DNA of 64,000 nucleotides from Skeletonema tropicum. Its lineage: Eukaryota; Bacillariophyta; Thalassiosirophyceae; Thalassiosirales; Thalassiosiraceae. The position numbers and the translations under genes were made by a program. Shown here piece by piece: positions 20,574 to 31,514 of this stretch. The notes beneath the pieces are model-generated. The model saw only the letters and a list, made by a program, of their open reading frames with translations. It searched no databases and was not told where the DNA came from. The DNA is taken from assembly GCA_037178625.1 (NCBI GenBank), contig CM074133.1, positions 1,674,001 to 1,738,000 of the forward strand. The letters are read 5' to 3'. Positions within the stretch are counted from its first letter, which is position 1. Each line of letters opens with the position of its first letter.

Positions 20574-22313
20574 TTAGTTAGACTTCTTCATCTTTCTAAC
20601 ACAGACGTACCCCCCACCCTTGAGACTGACCCTTTTCTGCTTCTTTCCTGTCTTGTCTTCACGTTCTTCCCCAGCCAAAGTACTGTATGCAAGTTCAGCG
20701 TGCTCTTTGGAAGTGAACTCTACATTGCACTTTCCAAACGACCCAGAACAGATAATATCAGGGACATTCTTTGGCTTGACGTTCGTGTAGGCTAGGAACA
20801 TCTCAACAAGGTGATTCGGTTGCGTCGCAGTGGGCAAGCGATGCACAAGAAGCATAGTTGTATCAGCTGAATCAGTCGACGACCTTGATTTACGCGTAAA
20901 GACCTTCTCAACCGGTGCCACATTTCCACCCTTGCTTAGATAGTACTCAGCACAATCAAGAGCAACTCTTGCATCGTTAACGGAGTCATGAACTTCCGGC
21001 ATCTGCTTCTTCAACACGTTAATGGCCAAATTCTTGAGGCTGGGTGTGCTGCCATCATCATCTTTACTGACGTAGAGCATCGCAGTATCCACGTTGGCAT
21101 GATGCTTCATTCTCAACGCCAACAAATCATTATGGACAGCGTGACCTACCACGACTGTCTGATCACTGCACAAGGATTGCATGAACATTTGGGCATGCCG
21201 CAACGTAAACTGAACATTTTCCAAGTCTTTGGCAGTAATACCATTCACCCAAGTGCGATAATTGGAGACTGGCCACTCTGGCTTGACAAGAGTATCCAAC
21301 AAGACCTCGCTGGGGTTGTCACCATTCACAACAGAAAGTCGACACAATGATTTAGGATCAGTCGTTCCTGTGACAGGATCCTTAGTCTCGCACATTTCGC
21401 AATCAATTGCAATCGAAGCAGGGTTACCTTTGCACCATTTGCCATACGGGCGTGATTCAATCCAGTGGTGAGGAGAAGAGATGCCTGCAGCAAACTCTTC
21501 TTGCTGCTTTCGTTCAAAGTCAAAGGCGTTGTTGTAGTTGTCGTGTTTGCGAGTAGCAAGAACCGAATCTTTCCACTTGAGATGAGCAGGAGTTGCTACA
21601 GGGAGAGGTTTGGGAGGTGGAGTCGGAGCAGGCTCGTGCTGTGGCGAAGGAGGACGAGGCGTTGTGACGCTTGGAGTTTTTGGTACACTTGAACTGGAGA
21701 GAGAGAAGGAAGCAACAGGAAGTTGGAGGTTACGAAAAGACGCAGCTCCATTGGGGGACGCAATGTTGTTGATGGTGGGGTGTTGCCTTTGATCGGGGGT
21801 AGCAACTTTCTTTTGTTTCTTGGGGGGTGAGGTTGCTGCATCATTACCCTTTTGGTTGTTTGCATCCTCATTTCCGAGATCGAAAATATTCTCACCAGAA
21901 GCAGGAGTACTACTTTGGCTCTTCTTTCTCTTTCTCTTCTTCTTTTCTTGGGTGGAAGGGGGTTCAGCTTTGGGGGTCTCGACAGCAGGAGCTGTCCAGA
22001 AGGGGTTTGCTGCGCCGGTATCAACAGTGATGCTTTTGGGGGTGGCAACAGGTGCCTTTGTGTTGGCTAGCGATGCATAAGCACCAGCTTGCTTCTCGAC
22101 GATCTCGCCATCACTCTCGGTCTCAGAGCTTACTACTGAGCTCGAATCGTCTGATGCGTTACCGCTGGGAGCAGCAGCTGCAGCTGCCGCAGCGTCGTGA
22201 GAGAATTTGCAATTGGCTCCGTTGCGACATCCTTTGTCGGAGAAGAAGAATGCGCACGTTTTTGGGCCGTCACCAGAGGCAGATGTCAATTTGTAGGATC
22301 CTTTCTTTCCCAT
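20574..22313 (-). CDS. CCCH zinc finger / DEDDh 3'-5' exonuclease / RRM protein (SDN/REXO-like)
   Basis: This single-exon protein of 579 residues has a CCCH finger at 20-39 (C-x8-C-x5-C-x3-H). A long low-complexity Pro/Ser/Lys linker follows to about 290. Then comes a DEDDh exonuclease with AIDCEMC (Asp 304, Glu 306), GHAVHNDLLALRM and HDSVNDARVALDCAEYY, holding all expected acidic residues and the His. The last 90 residues look like an RRM (VHRLP..., CNVEF..., GGYVCVRK). Exonuclease plus C-terminal RRM is the plan of plant SMALL RNA DEGRADING NUCLEASE proteins and of REXO-type enzymes, which trim small or structured RNAs. The N-terminal CCCH finger is an addition. It is divergently transcribed from the zinc-knuckle gene. 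Confidence 0.85.
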   Translation of the reverse strand: MGKKGSYKLTSASGDGPKTCAFFFSDKGCRNGANCKFSHDAAAAAAAAPSGNASDDSSSVVSSETESDGEIVEKQAGAYASLANTKAPVATPKSITVDTGAANPFWTAPAVETPKAEPPSTQEKKKRKRKKSQSSTPASGENIFDLGNEDANNQKGNDAATSPPKKQKKVATPDQRQHPTINNIASPNGAASFRNLQLPVASFSLSSSSVPKTPSVTTPRPPSPQHEPAPTPPPKPLPVATPAHLKWKDSVLATRKHDNYNNAFDFERKQQEEFAAGISSPHHWIESRPYGKWCKGNPASIAIDCEMCETKDPVTGTTDPKSLCRLSVVNGDNPSEVLLDTLVKPEWPVSNYRTWVNGITAKDLENVQFTLRHAQMFMQSLCSDQTVVVGHAVHNDLLALRMKHHANVDTAMLYVSKDDDGSTPSLKNLAINVLKKQMPEVHDSVNDARVALDCAEYYLSKGGNVAPVEKVFTRKSRSSTDSADTTMLLVHRLPTATQPNHLVEMFLAYTNVKPKNVPDIICSGSFGKCNVEFTSKEHAELAYSTLAGEEREDKTGKKQKRVSLKGGGYVCVRKMKKSN

Positions 22314-22706
22314 GGTGCTTTTGTTTGTTACTGGTGTTGGTCAAGTGGCGGCAGAGCGTTTAAATAGCATGTATTGTAGGCAGCAAAGAACAAATTATGA
22401 TCGATAATGGTGATAGTTGCGGTATCTTTCAAGCATCGGTGGCTCTCAGCTCCGAGCCTGCGCGCTGTCTGGCCTTCCTCATTCACAACATGGTCCTCCT
22501 GAACTAAGTGCCGTATCCGGCACCCACACATCACCTTCCGCTCTCAGCACAACAACACTGTCTCCAGCAGAAGAAGCGCCAACAACACGAGCACCTTCTG
22601 GTGTGTAGCTGGTACTTCGGACTTCGGAACATCTGTGAAATCATACCAAAAAAGAACATTGAGTACCTCCATGAAACACAGTATCGGATACCAACCTACT
22701 TCCAAC
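22314..22706. other. Divergent promoter region
   Basis: About 390 bp between two head-to-head genes (SDN-like exonuclease on minus, CCHC protein on plus). No specific motifs were identified. An upstream in-frame ATG for the zinc-knuckle gene at 22671 lies in this interval. Confidence 0.4.
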
Positions 22707-23133
22707 ATGTCCGAGGAGCCGAAAGTCGAAGCTGAGATGACTCCACCCGAAATGGGAGGCACTGGAGGACTGCGTAGGCCGAAGAAGAATCGTCCAAAAA
22801 CAAAAACGTGCTACCATTGCGGAAGGCCGGGCCACATCTCACGTGATTGTACCAACGAAGAGGCTACTGGTCAACTGAGAGACAGCATTACCAAAGAGAA
22901 GCACCATTACCGCAGGTGCTTCAATTGTGGGCGGTAAGTCATCTGTTGTGCCAAGTTTGATATCAAAGTGGTGTTGATGTTATGCCTTCTCACCTCCTCT
23001 TCCCTTCGACCCACAAAGATTTGGACACATCTCAGCTGATTGCTCCAAAGCTCCTGGCAACAAATGCTGCTACAACTGTGGCAAGGAAGGTCACATTGCC
23101 AAGGAATGCTCTGAGCCTCGCGTCGAATACTAA
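22707..23133 (+). CDS. CCHC zinc-knuckle nucleic-acid-binding protein (CNBP/GIS2-like)
   Basis: The CDS is join(22707..22933, 23019..23133), 113 residues. The 85-nt intron (GTAAGT...CAAAG) splits the second knuckle after CFNCG. Three CX2CX4HX4C knuckles are visible: CYHCGRPGHISRDC, CFNCGR-FGHISADC across the junction, and CYNCGKEGHIAKEC near the C-terminus. A Lys/Arg-rich stretch precedes the first. Proteins of this size with tandem knuckles (yeast Gis2, animal CNBP) bind single-stranded nucleic acids and affect translation. The start at 22707 (MSEEPKVEAEM) is preferred; 22671 would add 12 residues. The short size is near the lower end of the family (five to nine knuckles are usual), with no sign of further exons before the TAA. 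Confidence 0.8.
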
Positions 23134-23307
23134 TGATTCAGTCTTTAGGAGGCGATAGGAAAACATGCATCGTTTGCATTTCATATCCATACTACGAACT
23201 AGGGGCAAGGATGAAGAAAGATACTGATTTGGTGTTGTAGTTATGTTTATTCATACTTGTGTAAAATTTCTATAAGAATCTAAAAGCAATCACACATTGT
23301 GATGAAA

Positions 23308-24936
23308 TCATACCTTACTTTCTCTGCAACACCAATCACGAAAGACTCGGTGTCGGATGTTCAGGGTGTCTTTTGCCGATTCGTATTGGGCCGATAGCTG
23401 ACGCTTCAGCATGCGCAATCCCGACAACGAGAGTCTATCATCCTTCAAAGATGCCGTTGCTGAAGCACCACACAGATGATGAATTTCCAGGCTGATCCTC
23501 AATAATGCATAAGTGCTGACATCTGAATATGATTTCTGAGCCGTGTCTCCAATACAGCTTGTACTAACAAAACCGGTTTTTCCATCGATGCAATCTGCGT
23601 CGTTGGAACCTTTTCCAGGCCACCAAACCCAACATAAATTCGAATCGAACGATGCATCTTCACCAATCGTCTTGAGACCTTCCATCTGATGCGTTCCAGA
23701 TTCATCCATGTAAACGTTTGTTTCCATCAGCGCAGGATGATTTAGCTTGTATTTGTCATTTGACCTATTACCAAACCCTTCAGCTCGACAACATACAGCT
23801 CTCTGGCAAATAGCTCTAGAGAATTTTCTTCCCACAGTCAGAGTTGTCATGTACATCGGCGCCTCCAGTAGTGGCATCAACAGAGACCCTTGAAGCCCAA
23901 TACAATTCCATCGACAAATTTTGTCCGAACAGGAATGAATCGTTCCTTTATTGTAGTTTGTAATTGAGCACGATGGAGGACACCAGGCATCATCTTCTCG
24001 GCATGGCCATATCTTTGTTTTCTTTCTCTTTGGCTCTTGCTCTAACTCAGCTTGGTCGCGTTTCTTTTCGGGAAGCTGTTGCTGTTTTGACTCCATACAT
24101 TCTGAATCATTGTCCTTATCTTGTGACGCTGACGCGGATCCATCCTTCTTTACAAGCAATGCAAACTGGCCTAATCGTAATGAGTGGGCTCCAATAGGTT
24201 TGTGTTCAATTTGAGGCCACTCATCTGGACCCTAACGACAAGTAGAGCATAGAAGAACATAAGCAGTCTAACTCAAACACGCAAATGTACATACCCAAAT
24301 AATCTTACAACTTACCAATGAAGTATCAAATACCTCTTTCTCCATCTTGACAAATTTCTTCAGCGTAGCATTGCCGCAAGGAGCAGAGCTTGCATAGAAA
24401 TGAATGGTCACATTTGACTTCAATCGGTAGCAAATATTACTTGTTTGTTTGTCATCATCTTTGCATTCGACGCGCTCTAGTATCGACAATTCATCAGCAA
24501 CTTCTACTTTAGTGTCACATGAACTCTTCTTTCTCAAGTTCTCTAATATTTCTAATGTAACTTGTCGCCGAAATGCTCTCCTCGCAAGCACCTCTGCATG
24601 ACAATCACGTATTCTTCTTCCATAACCGCAATTTGTTTCATTCTTTTGCTCCTCGACCAGTACATCATGTGAGATAAACTTGGTTCCAACACCAAGCCCC
24701 AATACTCGTAGCTTTCCAACTCCATTTTTCACCCCCTCCAAATGATTGCATTTGTTTGAATAGTGTGCCACAATGGCAGCAACACACGTCTGTTTCATTG
24801 CATCACGGTGTGATTTTGGTACTGCCGATCTGTAGGCATCTAGAGATACGGTTGCAACACGATTTGCAAACTCACACGTTCCTATGCGGCGCTTTTCAGC
24901 ATGTCGGACAGCATCCTTGGCATGAACTTGCTCCAT
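23308..24936 (-). CDS. tRNA-specific adenosine deaminase 1 (ADAT1-like)
   Basis: The CDS is complement(join(23308..24231, 24316..24936)), 514 residues. The 84-nt intron (GTAAGT...CGTTAG) is in phase 0, joining DTSL to GPDEWPQ. The editase/A_deamin domain is shown by DCHAEVLARRAF (zinc His and catalytic Glu), SSAPCGNA (zinc Cys) and HSCSDKICRWNCIGLQG (zinc Cys and the conserved family segment), followed by a LMPLLEAP-like helix. This class converts adenosine 37 of tRNA-Ala to inosine (Tad1/ADAT1). No double-stranded-RNA-binding domain is present, which favours ADAT1 over ADAR. A Lys/Glu-rich insertion lies near the start of exon 2. The gene diverges from the kinesin gene with a 308-bp shared upstream region. 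Confidence 0.85.
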
Positions 24937-25244
24937 TCTAGATGCAGCGGGTGTTATGTTTGGGTAAGAGGTAGCTTCGTTTTAACATCCACCATAAGCG
25001 TTGGTTGGTGGATGGTGGATGGACGCACAAAAAATGTTCTCGTTTTTCGTTGATCGTTGATTGCATCTGATACTCGGGACTCAAGAGTGTGTGTATCGAG
25101 TCACGAACATCAAGTTGCCGTTACTTTTTTTTGATTTTCACCTTCAGCATCGCTGTCGTCGCTCTGCATCGACCGATATTGTACGATGGAACAATAGGTA
25201 GCTCGAGAATTAACAATTGATATCAGACAACACCATCAACAACG
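24937..25244. other. Divergent promoter between ADAT1-like and kinesin-5
   Basis: A 308-bp head-to-head intergenic region. It contains a GGTTGGTGGATGGTGGATGG simple repeat near 25002-25021 and a T-run near 25125. No defined regulatory motif was recognised. Confidence 0.4.
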
Positions 25245-28200
25245 ATGGCATCGAAACCGTCATCAGCCAGTGACGGTGGTTCGGCCGTCCAAGTAGTAGT
25301 CCGTCTACGGCCGATGAACGACCGAGAAAACAAGCACGGCACAGTCCCCGTCATTTCCGCCAAAACGAACGAAAAGCTCATCACAGTCGTCAAGGGCAAG
25401 GGCCGCAAGCAGGTCAAATCGAGTTATTCATTCGATAATGTCTTCTCTGCCTTTTCGACGCAAGAGGAGGTGTTTGAGGAGACTGTCAAGCCGGTCATCG
25501 CCGATGTCATGAGGGGCTATGAAAGTACAGTGTTTGCGTATGGGCAGACTGGGACGGGCAAAACGCACACCATGGAGGGATCACTGGAGAAACCGGAGAG
25601 TTATGGGGTGATTCCGAGGTCGGCACAGGCTATTTTTGAGTGCCTTAAGCAGCCTCAGTATAAGGAGCATGTGGTCAAGTGTTCCTATCTTGAAATTTAT
25701 AATGAAGAGTTGCGAGATCTGCTGGTGGAAGGAAAAAAGGATGGTGAGAGGGCCAAGCTTGACATTATGGAGGCCAAGGGTGGTGGCACCTTTTGCAGGT
25801 AAGTTTCATTGCTTGCACATATGTCGCAATTGTATACAAACTATTGTATTTGATGAATGTCTAACTTGAATGTATTGCCTGCAGAGGCCTAACTGAAATG
25901 GAAGTTCGATCTGAATCCGATGTTCTAGAACTCATCCAAAGGGGGCAACACCAGCGCATGATTGGAGAAACCAAAATGAACAAGGCTTCATCGCGCTCAC
26001 ACTCCCTGTTTACAATCCAGGTAGAAAGTAAGATATCACTAATTGATGGAGATGGTGACTTGGGCTTTACTGGAAAATTGCACATGGTAGATCTTGCTGG
26101 GTCAGAATGTGCCAAGTCGGCAGGGAATGATAAGAATGCTCCGGAAGCTGTTGCGCGGGAGAGAGAGCGCAAGAATATCAACACGTCCTTGTTGACACTA
26201 GGGCGTGTTATTACTACATTGAAGGATAAGAGTTTGAATAAGAGCGTCAACGTTCGCATTCCATACCGGTAAGTTCTTTATTCAGAATACAGTTCCACTT
26301 TGTTCACTTACTTGGATCATCATTTCTGACAATCTCATTCTCTATTTTGCCTTCCAGTGACTCCAAATTGACACGAGTATTGCAAGAATCCCTTGGGGGT
26401 AGATGTAAGACGGTCGTTATTGCAACAATATCACCTTCAATCACAGCCATTGAAGAATCTATCTCGACGCTCACCTACGCGCACAAAGCATGTGGCATAG
26501 TCAACAGACCATCATCTAATGCTTCTATGGCACTTGGAGATAATATGCCAAACTTCTCTGATATGAAAGCATCTGGTGAATGCACTATCGAAAGCTGGCA
26601 GGAAATGGAAACGAGATTGCAGTACATGCATACTCAAGTTGAAGAGGCGAAAGCTGCTATGGCACGGAAGGTTATCCAACAACAAGAATTGCAGGAAAAA
26701 GTAGAAAAGGCTGAAGAAAAACTCTTAGCGACACAAATACAACTGTATGATGCAGAGAAAGAAAACAAAGCACTGAAAGAAGTCGTTGAAATTGAGACAC
26801 GGAAAAGGAAAGAAGTAGAAGTAGAGTTACATCGGACGCAAACTGATTTAAAGAAGACTTCGTTGATTCTCAAAGCTACTCAGGCAACAGAGTCTTCCTT
26901 GACAGTGGAAGCTCAGTCACTCATCGCAAAGCTAGAAGAAATCATCGCTGATAGAAACGAAATGCATTCATTGGTTCATTCATTGAGGGACGAAGAAAGT
27001 CAGCGTAGACAAGCAGCCTTGCAATTCCAACAAGATGCACTTGCTTTGTTGAGCAATATCGAGTCATCATTTACAAATTTAATGGCCAATATTGACTCGA
27101 GCCAATCTAACGCTGTTGATATTACAACAGAAAGCCAAAAGAATGGTCATCACTTTTTAGCCGAGACGCAGCAACTTCTGTCAGAATTGTCCAAGAATGT
27201 TGTTTGTGTGACCAATTCGATCAAAACACTCATCACGGGAGACGAGGGTATTGTGCCCTCAGTTCAGACGAGTTCCGAGTCAGTGCTGTTGCATATGCGT
27301 GCATCTAGTGAAGCGTTCGTGAAGGGTGAAGCAGAGATGGAGAAATCATGCGAAACAATTAGGGAAAGACTGAATGAAAGCTCAAAAGCCCTGGATGAGC
27401 GCTCTTCTTCTATTCAGTCGTCAACGAATGAAACTTTGCAACACTTTGAAGAGAAAGTTGTCGAATCAAAGAATGCCATTTCCCATTTGGTGCTTAGAAT
27501 GAAGAGCTTGATTACGAATCTTTCTGAGTCGAAAGCTGAGAAAGTCAGGGAATTGGACTCACTTTTAGAGCAGTGGAGAGATCAATCAATCGACAGTTCG
27601 AAATCGCTACATGATATGACTTCGTCCAGTATGACTGCTTACAAAACATCTATTGATGAGTTCCAGAGCGGATTGCGCGGCCACGAAGAAATAGCAAAGT
27701 CTCTCGAGGATCAGCGGTCGTTTGTTAATACTCATGGGTCCGCTCATGTTGAGTCCATTTCCCAACAAAGTTCCATTTTACAAGCGCACTGCGATACTCT
27801 GAAGCGATCTCACCAAACACAAATGGACCTACGCAATGAAGTCATGACATCAATCATGTCTGGAGTCCAAGTCCTGGTTGCTGCAGAAATGCAGAAATTG
27901 GCATCAGCCGAGTCAGACAACTTTAAGGTCCTCGAAAAGGGTGGCGCCGATCTCGTTGATATAAATCAAGCCATGTCTCAATCGGCGCAAAATGTAATCG
28001 AGAATGTCAAAACTACAAATCAGATTGCGTCGGAGAAAGCAACTCTCCTCCAAACTAATGACTCGAAGGCCGGCGAAACAATGAAGTCAACATGTGCAAC
28101 CTTGGAAGAAGTCGTCAATTCTTCAAATACCCACGTACAACTGGCTGGTGAATTTGCAACGAAGAGCATTTCTGTTGTGTCTGAAATAAAGGACATTGAC

Positions 28201-29154
28201 AGCAAGAATGCAGAGGTTATCAAAACTGCCGAGAGAGATGGAAAGAACTGCTCTGCATGCATTGTGAATGGTGTCTTCAAACCGACTGTAACGGAGATGA
28301 AGAAGATTGTGAAGTCGAGCTTGGAAGCAATGTCAAACGTTGGCACTTCTGTTATTCCTGATATCAATGGCACCCTTGATGAGGTTGGAAGTAAGCGAAG
28401 ACTGCTTGCGAGTCAGATGAGCACTTCATTTGAAAGCTCCGAGAATCAGTTATCGAGCATGAGGGAAAGCGTCGAGACGATTGCTAGATCTCAATACGAT
28501 GCAGCAGAAACGCTAGGAAATGATATCTCCTCTGCAAGTGATAATCATGCGAAGACCGCCATGTCATCTTACAGTGCCGAACTTGATGCCGCGAAAGATA
28601 AACTCATTTCCACCATGGTTGAAATGGGAGACTCTTGTACGCAACTGATATCAGAGGGTAAAATTCACAGCACAACTACGTCGTCATCAATCAACGAGTT
28701 CTCTCTCAATAAGATGCGATGCAATGAAGCTGTCGACCCCGTGCCGGCCAAGAGAGATAGCAGTTTTAGCCGCGAGCTTTCAGCCACACCGGCGACAGAA
28801 TCGATATTAGAAGGGCACGATTTTGACGGTCCTCGGTTTGAAGACGATTCAAAACGTGCTGCACATGAGGACGAAGAAAGGTCCCAGTCGTCATGTTTGT
28901 CTGAGATTGAGACTTCTCATAACTCACAAGAGGATGACAATAGAAGTGTGCACAGCGTTGGAAGTGTTGCATCAATGAGTGTTGCATCCATGTCAGGTCC
29001 TCGTCTCACTTCTCGTGATATTAATGTCCATGCACACAATCAATCTCACAAATCAAGCAAGCACCACAGGGCTACGGGCAGCTCTGGAAGCTCGATGAGA
29101 AAGAGCAAACACACTTCCGGACTGCCAAACCCAAGGAAGCGCGTGAAAAGATAA
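25245..29154 (+). CDS. Kinesin-5 (BimC/Eg5-type) mitotic motor
   Basis: The CDS is join(25245..25798, 25885..26268, 26358..29154), 1244 residues; both introns are in phase 2 and were placed by frame. The N-terminal motor (about 15-385) has [12 protein letters not shown], the P-loop [21 protein letters not shown] (switch I), VDLAGSE (switch II) and [11 protein letters not shown]. Motor-first position and the TMEG P-loop form point to kinesin-5, the plus-end tetramer that slides spindle microtubules apart. A long coiled-coil-rich stalk runs from about 420 to 1100. The tail is Ser-rich with a TPAT site near 1115-1120 that could be a BimC-box-like CDK site, and ends in a basic NPRKRVKR, possibly a nuclear signal. 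The family assignment rests on motor motifs and stalk length. Confidence 0.88.
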
Positions 29155-29471
29155 TCCATCTCTCAATTTGCTTCATTCATACTGATTGTTCACGCAATGA
29201 TCAAATTAAATATTATTTAAGTTCACAATTGTTTGTCTCTTCTATTTCTATGATGCTCTTCGCTTTCAAAGGAACAATAGAAGGAGGCGTGTGTTAGGTT
29301 TCATTTGGAGAACGGTGACACACAATAGCTTGTCACAATCACCTGTGACACTTCATTCGTTCAACAGCAACAACAACAAGTTCAAAGTCAAAGTTCAAAA
29401 ACGACTCTGGAGATCTGTTGCTGTGTATGTGCATGCATTCTATTAAAGCTCTCAATAAGTAAACCAGCACA
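29155..29471. other. Intergenic, no gene seen
   Basis: About 317 bp between kinesin-5 and the RGG protein, holding the 3' region of one and the promoter of the other. A CAACAACAACAA run occurs near 29366. No RNA gene or motif was recognised. Confidence 0.4.
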
Positions 29472-31307
29472 ATGAGCGACCTGGATGGTGACGATCACGA
29501 TATTAACGATGAAGACTTGGACGCATTTCTCGTCCTTATCGAATCTCGTCTCCGCGCCGATTGGACCTCACCCGACCTATCGCGTATCATCGCATCCCAA
29601 GGTAGCACATCCTCTCGATCAGGCACAGGGAATGCGCTTACAACATTACCGTCAGGGAATCCATCGTCCCCTTCGAAATTTTTGAGGCTTATTAAGAAAG
29701 TATTTCATTTGGCTGCTAAACCTATCAAGCTGCGGGCACTTATGAGTGTGTTGGGATTGGAGTCGGATCGGGCAGTGTCATCATCTCCAAATCCATCTTC
29801 ATTGATTGGTGCTTCATACCCAATGTCGACACATAATGATTCAGCTGAAGACTCAAACGACAAAAAGACGGATAAGATCATTTGGGAACTATTGCAAAAA
29901 GCAGAGGTAGATGACGATGAATGGGTCCGTGTAGTTGCTGGGATTCTTCGTGGCATGATGTTCAAATCTTCTTCTGGCACTGGAGATGCAGAGCCAGTTA
30001 ATTATTTTGATTCATCTTGTCGAGGAAGTATTGCAGAAGATGAACTGAAGAAAATTACAAATGAAATAATACAAAATGTCAGTGATGCTGCTAAAGAAGC
30101 AACCGCTGAAAAGGGGGATGCTACGCTTTTAGGTAACGATGAGAGCAAAGACGGACCATCAGAAGATAAAAAAGACACTTTGTCGACATTCTTGATAGGG
30201 AAAGATTCATGCCCATCTTTTGTTCCGCTGCGATATTCACTACTACCCAAAGACAAAATAAGACATATCCTTCCAGAGGTAGATGACAACCCTCATTACA
30301 GAGCCAATATGGATGCTTCTATCTTCAAAATAGATGCTGAAATCGAACAGAAGCGCGCAGAAGAAGAAAGCAAAGAAACCAATCTTCAAAAACGGACGAA
30401 TTTCACGAATGGGAAGAGCAGCATTGCCTCGGCGGGTAAGGTTGCAGCGGTTGGTGGAAGACCGACTAATGGTAATAATCCTGCTTCAAATGGAGCCGGA
30501 AATAGAGCAGGTACAACAATGCTTGCTGGACGGGCAGGTCGGGGTCGATTTTCAAATGGGTTAGGGAGAGGTGGGAGAGGAGGGAGAGATACAGGTGCCT
30601 CATTGTTCCTTCCAAGCAACAGATTGGCAGCAGCAGGCCGAGGAGTTCGTGGTCGTGGTGGTCGAGGCACATTGGCAGGGCGTAGCGGCACTCTGTCTCG
30701 CTTGACCGGGGCAGGACGCGGAGTAACCGCTGCTGCAGGGAAAACTCCTCTTACACGGCGTGTTCCTGGATCAAAACAAGCACTGCTCAATTCGGCTCGC
30801 GGCAGAGGTGGTGCATCTAAAATGAAAATGATAGATGTCTCCGAAGTGCAAGGACTAAGCAGTGCGCAAAGGGAGCGTGAACAACTCAGTACAAAGGAGG
30901 CACGAAAGAGAAAACTGATGGAAGATGCCAAAGCCTCTGGTCTGAGGAAAGAGAAGAAAGCTCGCGATCTGAATAATGCGGGTGCCACAAACAGTGTTGC
31001 TGGAACAAATAATGCCCAAAGTTCATCAGAAGGCAGACAGAGTTGGGAATCACTCTTGGAGAAATCGAACAAGCTATCTGACGACGATCGTCAGAATATT
31101 CGTCTGTTCTTCGAAAATAGGACAATGAACCCTCCTAATCCATTGAGTCGTCCTGCAGCCACTGATGAATCTGGTGTTTGGAGATGCAAACTGAACGAGG
31201 AGAAACAGACGTCTGAGACTGGAGAGATGGTGAAAGAGACTTTATATCTTGATTTGGATTATAATACGCTGGGATACAAGAAGACGAGGAAGATAAAGAA
31301 AAAGTAA
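29472..31307 (+). CDS. RGG-rich protein, putative NELF-A-like
   Basis: A 611-residue single-exon protein. Residues 1-180 are acidic and then helical: SRLRADWTSPDLSRII, a KLRALMSVLGL segment, and DDDEWVRVVAGILRGMM. The spacing and character recall the N-terminal HDAg domain of negative elongation factor A (NELF-A), where a KL-rich helix precedes a DPWVxxVAxIL segment. A central RGG/RG region spans about 340-440, suggesting RNA binding. A conserved-looking C-terminus has FFENRTMNPPNP and ends ETLYLDLDYNTLGYKKTRK plus basic residues. NELF-A in animals takes part in promoter-proximal pausing of RNA polymerase II. The match is by eye only; a general nuclear RGG protein is the alternative. Confidence 0.5.
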   Translation: MSDLDGDDHDINDEDLDAFLVLIESRLRADWTSPDLSRIIASQGSTSSRSGTGNALTTLPSGNPSSPSKFLRLIKKVFHLAAKPIKLRALMSVLGLESDRAVSSSPNPSSLIGASYPMSTHNDSAEDSNDKKTDKIIWELLQKAEVDDDEWVRVVAGILRGMMFKSSSGTGDAEPVNYFDSSCRGSIAEDELKKITNEIIQNVSDAAKEATAEKGDATLLGNDESKDGPSEDKKDTLSTFLIGKDSCPSFVPLRYSLLPKDKIRHILPEVDDNPHYRANMDASIFKIDAEIEQKRAEEESKETNLQKRTNFTNGKSSIASAGKVAAVGGRPTNGNNPASNGAGNRAGTTMLAGRAGRGRFSNGLGRGGRGGRDTGASLFLPSNRLAAAGRGVRGRGGRGTLAGRSGTLSRLTGAGRGVTAAAGKTPLTRRVPGSKQALLNSARGRGGASKMKMIDVSEVQGLSSAQREREQLSTKEARKRKLMEDAKASGLRKEKKARDLNNAGATNSVAGTNNAQSSSEGRQSWESLLEKSNKLSDDDRQNIRLFFENRTMNPPNPLSRPAATDESGVWRCKLNEEKQTSETGEMVKETLYLDLDYNTLGYKKTRKIKKK

Positions 31308-31514
31308 GATGCATACAACATACCATACTATTGTTGTTGAATGAATGAATGTGTCCTTTGCTAATGCTTCGCTTGCTTGGCTCGCTCCGCAAATTCAAGG
31401 TAACAGTAATAAGGGGTGGTAGTTAGGATAATGATACGTTTTATCTACGTCCCTTCACAGAGAACACTCATAGATCGAAGATCTAAAAGATTTCAGATAA
31501 CGCACACGTTCAAG

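Noticed and set aside
30386..31072. 228-codon minus-strand ORF
   Set aside because: Antisense of the RGG-rich coding sequence; Pro/Arg-rich composition is the mirror of Gly/Arg codons.
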